The notes below the pieces were generated by a model that saw only the letters and a list, made by a program, of their open reading frames with translations, made no database searches and was not told the origin of the DNA. A DNA stretch of 64,000 nt, from positions 1-64,000 of the forward strand of contig MCFL01000016.1 in NCBI GenBank assembly GCA_002102555.1, in the 5' to 3' direction. This DNA is from Catenaria anguillulae PL171 (taxonomy: Eukaryota > Blastocladiomycota > Blastocladiomycetes > Blastocladiales > Catenariaceae). The position numbers were made by a program, and so were the translations under genes. Each line of letters starts with the position of its first letter. The stretch's first letter is position 1. Of the stretch, positions 1-12,100 are shown in pieces.

Positions 1-900
1 ATTGAGTTGTCCATGAGACCACTTGCCACCAGGATGAGAAGTCATTGATTGGAAGCAATCAAACAGGATTATGAAAGAGTAGCATGAAGTAATGCGGATC
101 CGGATGGATACTCACAATCCTGGATCGCTTAGGAGAAAATTGCGTTTGCAGACGAGCAAATTGAATCGTAGGCAGAGAGCCTGATGCATGCACATAAACA
201 ACGATTCGCGCAAGTGCGAAGGCACAGAGTAGACGACTCAGACAATAAAGAGTATTGTCACCTCCTACTGCGAACAGTCACCTCAATCACAGGTATGAGG
301 GGAGTGTTGTGATATGTGACTCGGCCTATCGATGCTTGACCGAATCGGTGAACAACACCTTCCAAATGATTTGATCATGCCCGGCCAAGTATGGTTAATC
401 TGGGGATTCGGCAGGTGAGACAAGACGAAGCAATCCCACCGATCCCATCCAAGGTGGAAGGGAAACGACACTCTGTACTGCGTTGGGAATAGATTAAGAA
501 GCTAATCTACTGATAGGTCGACTCGATGGTAGGGAGCTAGGACACTTCCCATGTGCTGTGGTTCACTACCAGAGTTGCGAGTCCAAGTGTGCCGTGAGCA
601 TACCTGGATTTCGGGGTTGACAGACGACCCGCTGCTCAAGTCCAAGAGCCCATCGCAGGTATAAAATGGTGGACCCTCCTCCCATCTGAAGTGTGGGAAC
701 AATAACCCGACTGCTGCTTTATACGTGGACCAAATACATCCGTATTTCATAACAAAAAAGTGGTTGTGCCAGGCCTGGCATGGCACCAAGGTGATGCCAG
801 AGCGCCCAAGGAAGGCGTGATGTCGCCTTGGGCAGACAAAGGAGGGGTGGGCACCAACAGCCAACTCGTGCGTGAAGTGGCATGCAATTTCAGCTGCGAC
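1..900. other. no gene recognised
   Basis: No open frame here resembles a known family and no splice-supported coding region was found. The stretch lies beyond the C-terminal coding remnants of the minus-strand LINE, so part of it may be that element's 3' untranslated region, but no poly(A) run or target-site duplication was seen that would fix the end of the element. Confidence 0.4.
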
Positions 901-909
901 GTGGACGCG

Positions 910-2730
910 CTACTTGATGTTGTTGTTGACCTTTGGCGTGCATACTTGGCAGAGGCAATTGGTCCGCCTGGTTGTCTTGGCCTGGTGGAGCAATCGAGCC
1001 AACCTTCTCACACCGCGGCTTCCACACCGTGCACCAGACGAGCAACGAAACACTTGCCACAATCCGGGAGCTGGGTGCAAGTCCGGGGAACCCCTGCGTA
1101 GTGCCAAGTCTACTACCACGCCGCTGTTGCGCGCAGGCGACTTGGGTGCAACAAGTGGGCAAGCACACTTCTTGCCTGGACGCGAGAGTCGTGTCAGCCC
1201 TGGCAAAAGTTGCTCAACGCATTCGTGGGCCGCCACGCCAAGCTCCCACCGCTCGTCAGCCAGCCTTGGACACACCACCCAATGCTGCTGGTCATCCAAA
1301 GAGCCACACAGCGTGCAGAGCGGTGACGGGGCGCGATCTGGCCAGTACATGTGCAATTGGGCAAGCGTTGGGAGCCGCCCGTGAGCACCTTGACGCGAAA
1401 GTGACCAGAGAGTCAAGGGAGAATGATGCGACACGCGCGGCGGCTTGCGGCCACTACGAATGGCCTTTGCAAATATGAGCATGTCAGGTTCCGGGACGAG
1501 CTTGTACACATGGCTTGCGAGCTGCACCCTTGCTTCTGCCCGAGATGCCGCCTGGAGCGCCTTGCCAAGGCTAGTGTACACTGGCAAGTGCCCAAGCTGC
1601 AACAGTGCGCCAAAGTCAATCTCTGCAGAAATTCCTTGCTAAACCTGCACGCCCGAGGCGCAGATGCCCCCGGACGCAAGCTGATCAGCCTTGTCGTTGT
1701 TGCGGTCCCTGAGTGGCCTTTGACCTTGACTATGGTGATGCTCAGGTGCGGCGGCCACAATTGCCCTCAACAAGGAGGAGATCGAGCAGCGTGGGCGGCG
1801 AGCGCATTTCGGCGGTGATTGTGGTGGGTTCCGAGAGTGTGGTGGTGACAAGGAGACACGCCGCTGCCGAGTCAGAGTGGACGCGGGCGCGAGAACTTGG
1901 AGGCAGGTACGCAGCGAGCGCGCAGACAGCGTAAAGCTGGCACGAGTCGAGCTGGCTGGTGCCGCGGGGAGGCGGCCAAAAAGCTCAATGCCAAGTGCGG
2001 GCAGTGTGCGCCAAATCCCATGAGCGTTACCGAGGCGCTGGTGGCAGGCTGGAGTGAGCCATCGGTCCAACAATCAAGCACCTTCCGCGTCGCCGCGTGA
2101 ATGGGCCACGATTCGACGTTGGCGGGTACTCGAAAATAGCCGGCCGCTGGCATGTATGGGTCGTCATTGTCGCTGTCGCTTGAGCGGTCCTCGGAGTCTG
2201 ACAGCCCGTTGGGATCGCCAAACACCGGTTCTCGCAGCAGCTGGACATATGGGCACAGGTGTGGGTGGGCAGAATCTGGAGCGTGGACCAAAAAGGCAAC
2301 TGGGCCGTCCCGTCGATCTACTGATTGAAGAGCGAGATCTGGCCGGGCGAGCGAAAGCGGTACCCGGTGGTGCAGTCTGGCCTGTTGAGGGGTCTGTGGC
2401 AAATTGCATTGGAGCGGGTCGTCCAATCGAGGCAGAGGTGTAGCAGGTGCAGCCAGGCTCGGGCGCTACTTGGTGGGCCAGTGGGCAACAGCATGGCCGG
2501 AGGTGTCGCAATAAAAGGATTGTGTCGTTGGGGTCACTTCGGCGGTCGACATCGGCGCAGAGGCCAAAGATACGGCGCCGTCGCTCTCCCAGACGAAAAG
2601 CTGGCCGACGTGATAGTACGGTTGCCTGACATGGCGCGGCCGGTGAGCGGGTGGAGCGTGCGACCGAGCGATGCGCACCGCTGGCGACGCAATCGACAAG
2701 GTCGTTGGAGCGCTTGGAAAACCCGCCCAT
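910..2730 (-). pseudogene. LINE-A ORF2, RNase H and C-terminal zinc knuckle (frame-broken)
   Basis: Pieces in different frames match the better-preserved LINE at 27.3-28.7 kb: CWTDGSLQP (first RNase H aspartate), ELFGRLPAAP, then LASHVYKLVPEPD and a C-terminal knuckle CTLCGSLDDQQHWVVC (C-x2-C-x7-H-x3-C). At least three frame changes separate them. The knuckle is characteristic of the C-terminus of APE-type LINE ORF2 proteins. The part between 2730 and 2922 is too degraded to read. Confidence 0.7.
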
Positions 2731-2921
2731 TTCTTGGCACCGGGTGCAAGGAGGCGACGAGTGGATGCTATGGCGTTTGCAAACCGGGTTCGTGGTGCTG
2801 TCTTGGTCGTAAAAACAAATGGTAGAGATCAGAGGGGAAAGGGAAAAAACACGAGAACGAGCAGGTGGGGTCTGAGAATGTGCAAAACGTCAAAAGGAAT
2901 AACTGACTCAAGGGGATGTCG

Positions 2922-4558
2922 TCAGAGGGTGAGACAAGAACGGATCAGCGCGACCGACAAGGTGGATGGACAAAAAGACCGCGAGAAAAGGGGCAGGAGG
3001 TTGATGATGGGTGATGGGGTTCTCTGGGCGACCTGGGAGCGGATGCTCGATGGTGGGTATGCTAGCGGGGAGGCCCACCAGCGCAGAGCACGCTGGGCTT
3101 GAGCAACCTGGGCGCAAGCCACGTGGAAGTGTTCACTTGTTGTCGGCTGAGACAGGCAAAACCTGAGCCAAGAGGCCTTCGAGGAGAGCAAGGCACGTGC
3201 GATTGATTTCAGGCCGTACGTGGACTCGTCGTAAAGCACCGAGGCTGGGGTGTTGGACGGGAGGCGAGCTACATGTCTGAGTGCGTTGCGTAGTTTAGCG
3301 TCGAGGCGGTCAAGAAACGAGGGAGAAGGAATGAAACCGCAGGCACGGTAGGCCGCCGATGGAACGATGACCGCGTTGATCACGTAGGTGGCGATCTGCG
3401 CTGGAATGCGCTTTGACCGCAGCACGTTGAGGGCGCCAGTGACCGAGCTGAGCATTGCTCTTTCAGTCGCTTTCCTTGGCCCTGTACCATCGATGAAGAC
3501 ACCTAGGTACCGACGCACGTCTCCTACACCCACCCGGGGCACCGCCACACCTTGCGACATTACTGTGCCTACCCCACCGTCGCGAGCATTGAATGCCAGC
3601 ACGAATCCTTTGCTTCCGTTTGCCTTGATGCGAGCCAATTCGTTGAACTCGTCCACCAGGTCAACCACTCGCTGCAGTTCCTCTCGCGACTTGGCGAAGA
3701 AGATGGCATCGTCAATGTACCCAATCGCGACGTACTTTCGCGTTGCCACCACCTCCGAGTCGCCCACCCGCGACCCCACGTCGACCTTCGGCACTCGCAC
3801 TTCGAGATTCACGCCCTCGCAGGCGTCCTCGACCGCGCACAACAAAATGTCGTAGAACGCGTTCCAGAGGAACGGCGACTCGACGGCACCTTGCGGTATG
3901 CCTCGGTGAAGGTTGAACTTGTCGGTCTTGCCAAAGGCCGTGATGACCGAGGCTGTACGACCTTGCAAGAAGTTGCGGCAGTAAAAATTGATGAATCGAT
4001 TGGGCAAACGTAGGCGCTCAAGTGCCAGTCGCACAAGTCGGTGCGGGACCGTATCGAAGGCTTTTGACTTGTCCTCTGAGTACGCCCACAACGCCTCGTC
4101 CGAGTCCGCCGCTTGCGCCTGCGCCACTAAACCATGTAGCACGTCCACTGGTAGCCTCGTGTCCGTACCTCGAAGCGCCGAGAACCTTGCACCCCGTAGT
4201 ACCTTGTGCTTTGCGGCCACCGACTGGATGCGGTTCCACACAATCGAGTTGAAGAGTTTGGACGCGCACTCGAGCAACGTGATTGGCCGCATGTTGTTGA
4301 CGTCGCCGGTATACCCTTCAGGTTTCTTCGGCGTGAGGAATATGACACCGTGGCGCCACTCGTCGGGGGTCCAACCTTCCTGGTACATGTCGGTGAACAG
4401 TCGCGCAAGTACCTTGTGTCCCACCGTACCCAGTGCTGCATAGTGGCGGTACCCAAGTTGCGATTCCCCTGGCGCTTTGTCCAGATCCACCCGGTTCAGC
4501 GCTCCTGCGACGTCCACCGCAGAGATCTCATGCTCGACACCATCCCAAGCTGTTGCCG
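2922..4558 (-). pseudogene. LINE-A ORF2, reverse transcriptase part
   Basis: A 531-residue open stretch (from 4517) carries the RVT_1 fold of non-LTR elements: DKAPG near the N-terminus, motif A YSEDKSKAFDTV, motif B HRGIPQGAVESPFLW, and the catalytic motif C YIDDAIFF. The frame breaks from the endonuclease-linker frame near 4558 by one base and is lost again near 2990, before the RNase H domain. The catalytic aspartates are intact, so the decay seems due to indels only. Confidence 0.85.
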
Positions 4559-6169
4559 CTACATGTTGCAGTGGTTGGCATGCCGCCGAATCGGATCTGA
4601 CGCATTGAGCGGGTCACCTGGTTGTTGAAAGTCGAAGTTGGCCGATACCGCACTCGCGACACCCTGCTTGACGGCGTTTGGCTCCAGTACCAGCTCGTCC
4701 CCATCGAAGATACAATCGACGCAACTCGCCGGTCGTTGCCGGTCCAGTACCGAGCTCACCACGGACCCCAGATTCGTCGCAAAGCGCTCTACCTGCCTTT
4801 TGACCGCTGTATCTATGACCTCGCGGCGTCGTCGACCCGCCTCTTGCATTACTCGCTCCGCCAGACGGGCCCGTGCGTCCATGAGCGCAACATTACCCAG
4901 AGGGAGCACCACTCCGGGCAGCACCGCCTCATCCGTCGTCACTCGTCATCTCCACCGTCGCTTCCGGGTTGCGCAACAATTGATCTAGTGCCATGAGCGC
5001 CACGCAAGCGTCTGACTTGTCCTGATTCGGTCGCAGGGCGTGATTGGGCCTTGGTGCCGGTCCGCGCTTGTGTCTTGGCAGCTCCGTTTCCAATGCTTGT
5101 GCGGCTACTCTGTGGAATTTCTCCCACTGGGTCCGAACCGGGATTGATGAGTCGAGAATATCGATTTCGGGCTGGGTGCTTGCTGCTTGGACCGCATCTG
5201 CTTCCACCCATGACGGAAACGTGCCGTCGTCGGCCAGAGTCAAGCCAAGATTGTTGATCACCCGGCTGCTGTACTTGGCCCAGGATTGCGGTGTCAGTTT
5301 TTTGGTGTCAAGAACGTATCGGGCTGCCGCTCGGCGGGCTTCTGCTTGTGCGCGGGCAATGCTACTGTCCAAACGGACTGCCAGTGATGACAATAGCAGG
5401 AGGCAGGAGTGGTCAAAGCCACTGGCTGGTTGCACAAGTAAGGCGTGTACGTCGTGCAGGAATCCCGGCGATGCGTAGATGCGATCCAGGCGGCCACCGG
5501 CTACATGTGTTGGGCCATCTGCGTCAAGGTGTACAGCCACGTCCACCAAACCGTTTTCCAGGCAGAACCTTTCAATCGGCCGGCTCAGCGCATCATCCCG
5601 CTCGTTCATATCACCTGCCACCAACAGCAAATCGCCCGTGCGATTCGAGCGCTCTGTCTCCTGTTTTAGCGCCTCTAGCACCACCGCTTGGCATCGGCGT
5701 CTTGCGGCGGCGCATAGACTCCAACAACACGCAGTTTATACTGGTGCCGCCCCTGGATGCTGAACGCAACAACGTAGCCGCCATATCGGGTCCAGTGGCA
5801 AGTGTGACGGGCAAGCGCCGGTTCGACGGCAACGAGAGCACCTGATCCTTGGGGTTTGTCTTGGTCATGTGCGAGGTGCACGATCCACTCCTGGCTCAAC
5901 ATGCGGCAATCGAGTGCTCGGGACGATTTGTGGGAGAGTTTTGTTTCTGTTGTTATTACAATGCCCACTCCGCTTTCTGCTGCATGGTTATGTGTTGCGA
6001 TAAGACGGTCGTTTGCCTGTGAACCCCCTACATTTGCCACAAGAATGTTTGTCCGATAATTCTGGTTAGTATTTGCCCTTGATCTTGTGGGTTGTCTTGA
6101 ATGAAAATGAATCGCCTGAGCGTGGTTTTGTCCTTGGCTGGCTGTAGTTGTGGGTGTCGTTGGTATCAT
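4559..6169 (-). pseudogene. LINE-A ORF2, endonuclease part
   Basis: This is the N-terminal exonuclease-endonuclease-phosphatase (APE-like) domain that nicks target DNA to prime reverse transcription. Visible signatures are NILVANVGG near the start, the metal-binding ETKL, VVGVYAPP, GDMNERDD (the GDxN block), GGRLDRIY and GFDHSCLLL (the SDH-like catalytic histidine block). The frame slips once near 5680, between the two halves of the domain, and again near 4935. The last part, 4942-4559, is the linker between endonuclease and RT. The ATG at 6169 overlaps the ORF1 stop. Confidence 0.8.
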
Positions 6170-8198
6170 TGCAGGTTGGGGCTGTCAGTTCCTGCGTTTT
6201 TTTTTTTTTTTTTCAAGCAACCAATGTACTGAGGGAGATCTAACCATTGATACACAAAGACACAAGCTCATACACACAAACACACAACTCCTTGGACTTG
6301 GCACTTGGGTACTTGCTTGGGGCCTTGGACCTTTGGCTTGATTCCAATCTTTTACAGCCACCAACAACGGGTGGGCAAAGCAAGAATGCAAGCAATGCAG
6401 GTGCAGGGGCCAGGAGGCCAGGGGACAGAAGGAGGCAATGTGGAGCAGAGACCAAAGCAACCACATGTGCACCAGATGACTTGAGTTCCTGCGTTTTGTG
6501 TGCCACTGTCTGTGCTCGGCTCAGTCTGACCGGCTGTCGGCGGGCGGTGGGCTCTTGCAGAGTCCGTTGATGGCATGGGCGTTCTTTCCCTGTCAACCTT
6601 GCTTGTCTCCGCTTGCTTGTCGCCCGTCGTGTCGATTGTCTTCTGGCGCTTGTTCCTGCCTCGATCCGTTGGTGACTGCGAAACGTCCTCGTGCGGCCGG
6701 GTTTGTGGTCGCCGCCTGGCCACTGGTTCTTGATCGATCTCCATCTCGTCTCCTCCGTCCTCTTGGCTTTGTGTAGTCGCCTCCATGTTCTTCCAAATAG
6801 CAACTGCCGCCTCCATGGCCGCGCCATTGTCGCCCTTGGCTAGCGATTCGACCACCGACAAAAGCGATCCAATAAGCTGGTTTTGCTTACGCATCTGCAC
6901 ATCGACCTGGCGCTCGCTGCCCTTCAAACCTTCCACCGTCGCTTCCAATCTGCCAATAGTCGACTTGAGCTGCTCATTCTCGCGGCATTCTCGGCCTCCA
7001 ACTCGGCCACACGGCGATCCTCTTCCGGCCTCGCAGCAACACGACCTGTCGACCCGCCACCAGCTGCGGAAGCGTATGATTGGCCGCTGACCACCTGCGC
7101 TCTGTCAGGGCTTGCGCCGTGCCTTTGTGCAGCTTGCTGTTTCTGCGCCTCTTGTCTCTCCTTCCACTCCTTCCTCGCCGCACACTGGGTTTGAATGTGG
7201 TCCGGTTCACCGCATGAGAAACAGAGCTTGATACTGGCCGGGTAAACCTGGGCTCGTGCACCATTGATGACGAGACGTCCTCTGTCCTGGAGCATGGCCT
7301 CGCGGACCTCCTTGTTGCCCGCCTGCCACAACACAATCGAAAATTCTCGGAGGCGGTTGTTGTCGACTGTAATGGTACGACCGCCACCCAATCCGTCAAA
7401 TTCAATGAAGGCGATCTGGTTGACCGCATCCTTGTGAACGACCACTTGTAGCGTCAAATCCTTGTCCTTTACCTTGGCTCTAAAGTCTTCAAGCGAGGCG
7501 TGGAGCAATGTGTACTGCCGGCAGAAAAACAGCGGCGCATCATTGCCTGCCGCTTCCATGGCTGTCTTGGACGGGAATCGGACCTTTGTAAATTTAGATC
7601 CAAGGATATCAATAGAACCTTCGACCTGCAGCTCGCCCCACTGCTTTGACAAAAACTCCCTCACCTTGCCCAGACTGGCGCCCCTGCTCAGCGGCCCAGC
7701 GAACCCAACAAACTGGCGCTTCTCGCCATCCACCTCGTCCCATCCGTGCTTCTCAATACGCATTGTGCCGAGGCCCTTGACTTCGATGGTGTCCGGCGGC
7801 ATGACAGCGAGAGAGAACGTGAACTTGGCAAAGTCGCCAATCTGGCCAGGGCACCTCCTGAGGTCGCGGTATGGGATCCGCTGCATGTCCATGGCGTCGG
7901 CCAACATCTTCATGACAATCCCGGTGGCCCCATTGACAATCTTGTGCTTGGGGACTTTGACCAGGTACTTGTTGTTTTCATTGTTGCCCAAGATGACTCG
8001 CCCATTGTCTGGGCCTGGACGGAGTGCCGGGCAGCGGATGGTGCGACGGGTGACAAGGGTGAAGCCGTCATTCGCAGCCTTGGGGGCTTTGGGCACCGGC
8101 CCACCGTTGTCTCGCATTTCGGCGTCGATCAGTTCGGGTGGGGCGCGACCTGGGGCGGCCGGGCCGCCCATGGTGGGGGGCTCGGCAAGCGTGGCCAT
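6166..8198 (-). pseudogene. LINE-A ORF1 (gag-like RNA-binding protein), frameshifted
   Basis: The first 424 residues (8198-6924) hold a CCHC knuckle, CFSCGEPDHIQTQC (C-x2-C-x4-H-x4-C), typical of LINE ORF1 proteins that coat the retrotransposon RNA. A frame slip near 6940 moves the reading into the next frame, which continues as a heptad-rich segment and then a charged tail. With the SINE at 6201-6483 and one target-site copy removed, the frame runs on to a TGA at 6168-6166. That stop overlaps the ORF2 start by four bases. Start chosen at 8198 as the first ATG of a frame that stays open up to the knuckle. Function is inferred from the knuckle and position. Confidence 0.75.
6201..6483 (-). mobile_element. 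SINE copy 1, headless, with 14-bp target-site duplication
   Basis: The copy reads on the minus strand and ends in poly(A) (poly-T on plus at 6197-6213). AGTTCCTGCGTTTT occurs at 6187-6200 and 6484-6497 and is the target-site duplication. The body matches the full SINE at 34187-34610 but stops exactly where that copy's tRNA-like head begins. It lies in the last codons of LINE-A ORF1, so it is younger than LINE-A. Confidence 0.85.
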
Positions 8199-8291
8199 GT
8201 TTGGCGGAATTCGTTGGAGGGCTAGGTGTTGAGGGCTTTGCTTGAGGTGCTTTACATAGATTTTGTGTTTCTAGCAAATCGTCAAGCGTAC

Positions 8292-8573
8292 TCATCTGGT
8301 GCACATGTGGTTGCTTGGTCTCTGCTCCACATTGCCTCCTTCTGTCCCCTGGCCTCCCAGCCCCTGCACCTGCATTGCTTGCGTTCTTGCTTTGCCCACC
8401 CTTTGATGGTGGTTGTACAAGACCGAATCAAACCAAAGGTCCAAGGCCCCAAGCAAGTACCCAAGTGCCAAGTCCAAGGAGTTGTGTGTTTGTGTGTATG
8501 AGCTTGTGTCTTTGTGTATCAATGGTTAGATCTCCCTCACTACATAGGTTGCTTGTATGTTTTTTAAAAAAAA
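8292..8573 (+). mobile_element. SINE copy 2, headless
   Basis: Same body as the copies at 6201 and 34187, in the plus orientation, ending in a T-rich stretch and eight A residues. It too lacks the tRNA-like head and starts within a few bases of the head/body boundary. No target-site duplication was recognised, so the insertion may be older or rearranged with the ORF1 fragment that abuts it. Confidence 0.8.
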
Positions 8574-8574
8574 C

Positions 8575-8700
8575 TGCATCCATGGCATCTTGTTTGGTCT
8601 TGTAGGGCCAAATGACACATGAGAATGACCAAGCACAACTGTTGTCAACCAAGAGCGCTTGACCCTTGGCAACCAGGGAACTGGATTGTTTGAACTTTTC
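8575..8700 (-). pseudogene. LINE ORF1 fragment
   Basis: On the minus strand the translation LVAKGQALLVDN followed by WPYKTKQDAMDAV matches the ORF1 proteins at 12551-13255 and 17877-18567 (LLAKGRVLLVDNC and HYKTQQDAVDAV). Only about 42 codons remain, flanked by the SINE on one side and unassigned sequence on the other. Confidence 0.7.
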
Positions 8701-9164
8701 CCCCTCCCTCATAGGATGTTCTGTTGAATATTTGGTCCAGAAGTAGCAAGATAAGTAGTGGGAGATTTTTGGTTGGGAGGGGGAGAGAGGGATGTCGTGA
8801 TATCTCGGTGGCCACTCCCCCGGAGCAGCATACGGTCGGTTATGTGGGCATTCGGGCATTGCGGGTAGTCGTTGTTGCTTGTCTCATCATAGTACCTTTT
8901 TCTCTATCTCTCTTCTTCTTCTCATATTGTCAAGCGTGGTGCCTGACTACACAATGAGGATCGGCACTGGTCCCCTGATCCATTACTCTCAACGCGTCTG
9001 GACCATGCAGATCCTCCATTTTCCCACACTCCCCCGCAGGCGCCAACTTGGACATATCAAGCAACTCGCTGCGAGCATGAATCCATCAGGTAGCAGGGCA
9101 TAGTACATGGCAAGAACATCCGCAACATGCACATATATACATACACAAAAAAAGGTGGGGGGGT
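8701..9164. other. unassigned, probably copia 3' flank
   Basis: No coding region is supported. The stretch lies just downstream of the copia pol stop codon, where a 3' LTR would be expected, but no matching direct repeat was found upstream of gag and no polypurine tract was recognised. Confidence 0.3.
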
Positions 9165-12100
9165 CTACAAGTCACGCAGCGGGCACGGTTGAAGGTTCAA
9201 CCACTCTTGGAAGTGGGCAGACAGCCGGATACCGAGGGGCTTGGTGAAGCCATCGGCAATGTTCTGCAACCCGGCAATAAACATGAGCCGGACGTAGTCG
9301 CGGCGCTGGTTTTCGCGCAGGAATGCAAGTCGGACGGCGACGTGGCAGATTGTGCGGCGGAGACCATCTCCGTTTGCAAGTGCAATCGCAGTCTTGTTGT
9401 CGCAATTAATGCGAATCGGGTTTTGGCGCAAATTACCGATGAGCTCAGCAAGAAAGCAGACCAGCCATGTCCCATCTTGGACTGCTTCTACAGCGGCATT
9501 CACCTCTGCTTCTGCTGTCGATGTCGCAACCCATGGCTGCCGCCGACTTGACCATGATACAAGGCCACGTCCAATGCGGAAGCAGAAACCCGATGTCGAG
9601 CGTTGCGTGTTGGGGTTGTCGGCGTAGGATGAATCACAATACCCATCAACCGTGTCCCAGAAAGACGAGCCGGTTGGAACCTTTGGGTACCAGATGCCCA
9701 GATTGGGATACCGCTGGAGGTATCCCACAACTGTGAGCAGGTCAGCATAGTTGCGTTTGCTGGGGTTGCACGCTCGTCGAGCTGCAAAGTGGACGGCAAA
9801 GGAGATGTCCGGGCGCGTTCCAGTCGCAACAAATAGGAGCATGCCCAATAGCTTCTGGTACTGCTTGTGCATTTCGGGCGAGAGAGGCGCTGGCTCAACT
9901 TCTTCCTTGACAACGTGGTCGCGCGCGGGCCGATCTTGGGCGTGGACTTCGCTGCCAAACTCGCGGATGATTCCTTCAATGTGCTGTGGCTGCCCCAGCC
10001 AGATGCCATCATGTCGCTGGACAAGCTTTGCGTTGAGAAATCCATCAGCGACACCAAGGTCCTTGATGTTGAGCGCAGGTTTCTCGCCAATCTTGTGCGT
10101 GAGCAATTGCATCTTGGTTGACTCGATGGCGGCCATTGACGGTCCAGTGATGAGCACGTCGTCGACATAGATGACGATGAGCACAAGAACAGACGCAGTC
10201 TGCTTGTCCTTTTGCACGAGCATGCAGTCCTCGTTCTTGCAGCCTTCAAAACCGAGCGCAAACAACACCTCGCGCAAGTACTTGGCCCAGTGGCGACCCG
10301 CCTCCTTCAATCCGTAGAGCGACTTGATGAGTAGTAGCACCTCGTCCTTCTCAACGTAGTAACCTGGTGGCGCCCACATGAGGGTTGGTCGTTTGAGTGT
10401 TGCGTGGAGATACGCGTTGGATACATCCATGGCGAAAATTGTCCAGCCGTGGGCAGCAGCAAGGGCGATGACAATGCGTACAACGGTCAAACTTGGGGTC
10501 CCAGAGTACGTCTCCATTCCTTCGGCCGATTGCTGGTCGCCGCGGGCAACAGGCCTCGCCTTGAACTTGGTCAGTACCCCATCTGGGTTGCTCTTGGTGT
10601 CATACACCCATTTGCACCCAATTGGTCGCTGGCCGGGTTGAATCTTGACAATTTCGAATGTGCCGTTTCCTTCGAGAGCCGCAAGCTCGACTAGCTCTGC
10701 ATACTTCCAATACTCTGCATTTTCGTCGGTTTGTGCTTCTTTGTACGTTCTTGGAACGCGCACGTCAGCAGCCTTGACTTTTGGTATGTCGAGCTCCATG
10801 GAGTTGAGCAGTCGCGCGGTTGCACGGGCAAGCTGTCGGCCAGTTTGCCGGTTGATTTGCGGTAGTTGATCACCGTGGAGTGCGAGTGAAGCAAAAACTG
10901 GCTCAGTGGTTGATGTAGCGCGAGGGCCGCGAGCGCCCCTCTCCCCCGCACTGGGGCGGTGAAGCGTAATCTCGACGTACGGGATGGTAATTGGCCGTGG
11001 CGGGAAGTGCGCACGGCGAGGCGGCGAGCGGGAGCTCAGCGGTGGCAGCGGTGATGGCAAGCGTCGACGAGGCAACAGCATGCGGCCAGCAGGGGTGGCA
11101 CGTGCGCGGCGCGCGCGGGTCGGCCTTGATCCAGGCTCCTCATCATCAGACAAGGGCAGTTCAACGTCGGAGCCAGAGCCCACAGGTCCGTAGTCGCTGT
11201 CAGCCGCGTCATCGGGGCCGCCACGGGAGGCAAAGGCCTCATTCAGCGCTGAGCAGAACTCGGGCGATGGGCCTGCAATAGCACGAGCGACCGCGTCACT
11301 CTTGATGAAGCGCGCAGACACGGACTCGAGGACAGAGTCCGAAGATGGTTCAAACAGCATAAAGGTGGAACAATCACTGTCCTTGTATCCCACGAACGCA
11401 CGCTTCTCGGCAGCAGGGCACAGCTTGAAGACTGTCGCGTCGGGATTTGGCGGCTGGAAGGCTGTTGCGCCAAAAACACAAAGACGGGGAACAAATCTCA
11501 AGTCATAGAATGCCTGGTATGGAGTCAATCCCTGCAGCGCCGGCAGCGGGGTGTGGTTGCGCACGATGCCAGCAAAGCGGGCGGCATGCGGCCAAAGGAC
11601 AGCAGCGTCCTCCGCGGGCACAAGGCCATCCAAGTGGAGCAGGTGGGCGCGCGCGCGCTCATTGATGTGCCGATTGAGGCGCTCAATGCGTCCATTTGCC
11701 TGGTGGTGGCCCGCAAGCGATAGGTAGCGAGGGACATTATGCTCAGCAAGCCATGCTTCGAACTGAGCATTGACGAATTCTGTGCCGCGGTCATGCTGGA
11801 CGGCCTGGAGGCAGTGCGAAGTGCAGCGCTCCCAAAGTGTCACAAGAGAGGAAAATGCACGGAAGACGGAGTCGGATTTGTCTGGATTCTGGATGACAGC
11901 GCAAAAGTCCAAGTAATCGTCAAGCACAACGAGCAAGTGTTGGACGCCGCCATCACCAAATCGAGCGACAATGTTGAGGTCGATGAACAAACGCTGGAGC
12001 GGTTCAGTTGATCTGAGGAACTGCGATGCAGCAAATGTGCGCCGCTGAGTCGCTAGGGCCAGGCCACACGTGTGGCAATCAATGGTGCGTGGGTGCAGGC

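Larger units (their letters stand above)
900..8230 (-). mobile_element. LINE-A: two-ORF non-LTR retrotransposon with APE endonuclease, RT and RNase H
   Basis: Reading leftwards the element has ORF1 (8198 to 6166), then ORF2 (6169 to about 910) with an APE-type endonuclease, reverse transcriptase, RNase H and a C-terminal zinc knuckle. This order matches the Tad/I group of LINEs. It is nearly complete but has several single-base frame breaks (near 6940, 5680, 4935, 4558, 2900 and in the RNase H part), so it is probably dead. A headless SINE sits near the ORF1/ORF2 junction. Both outer ends are approximate because no target-site duplication was found. Confidence 0.8.
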
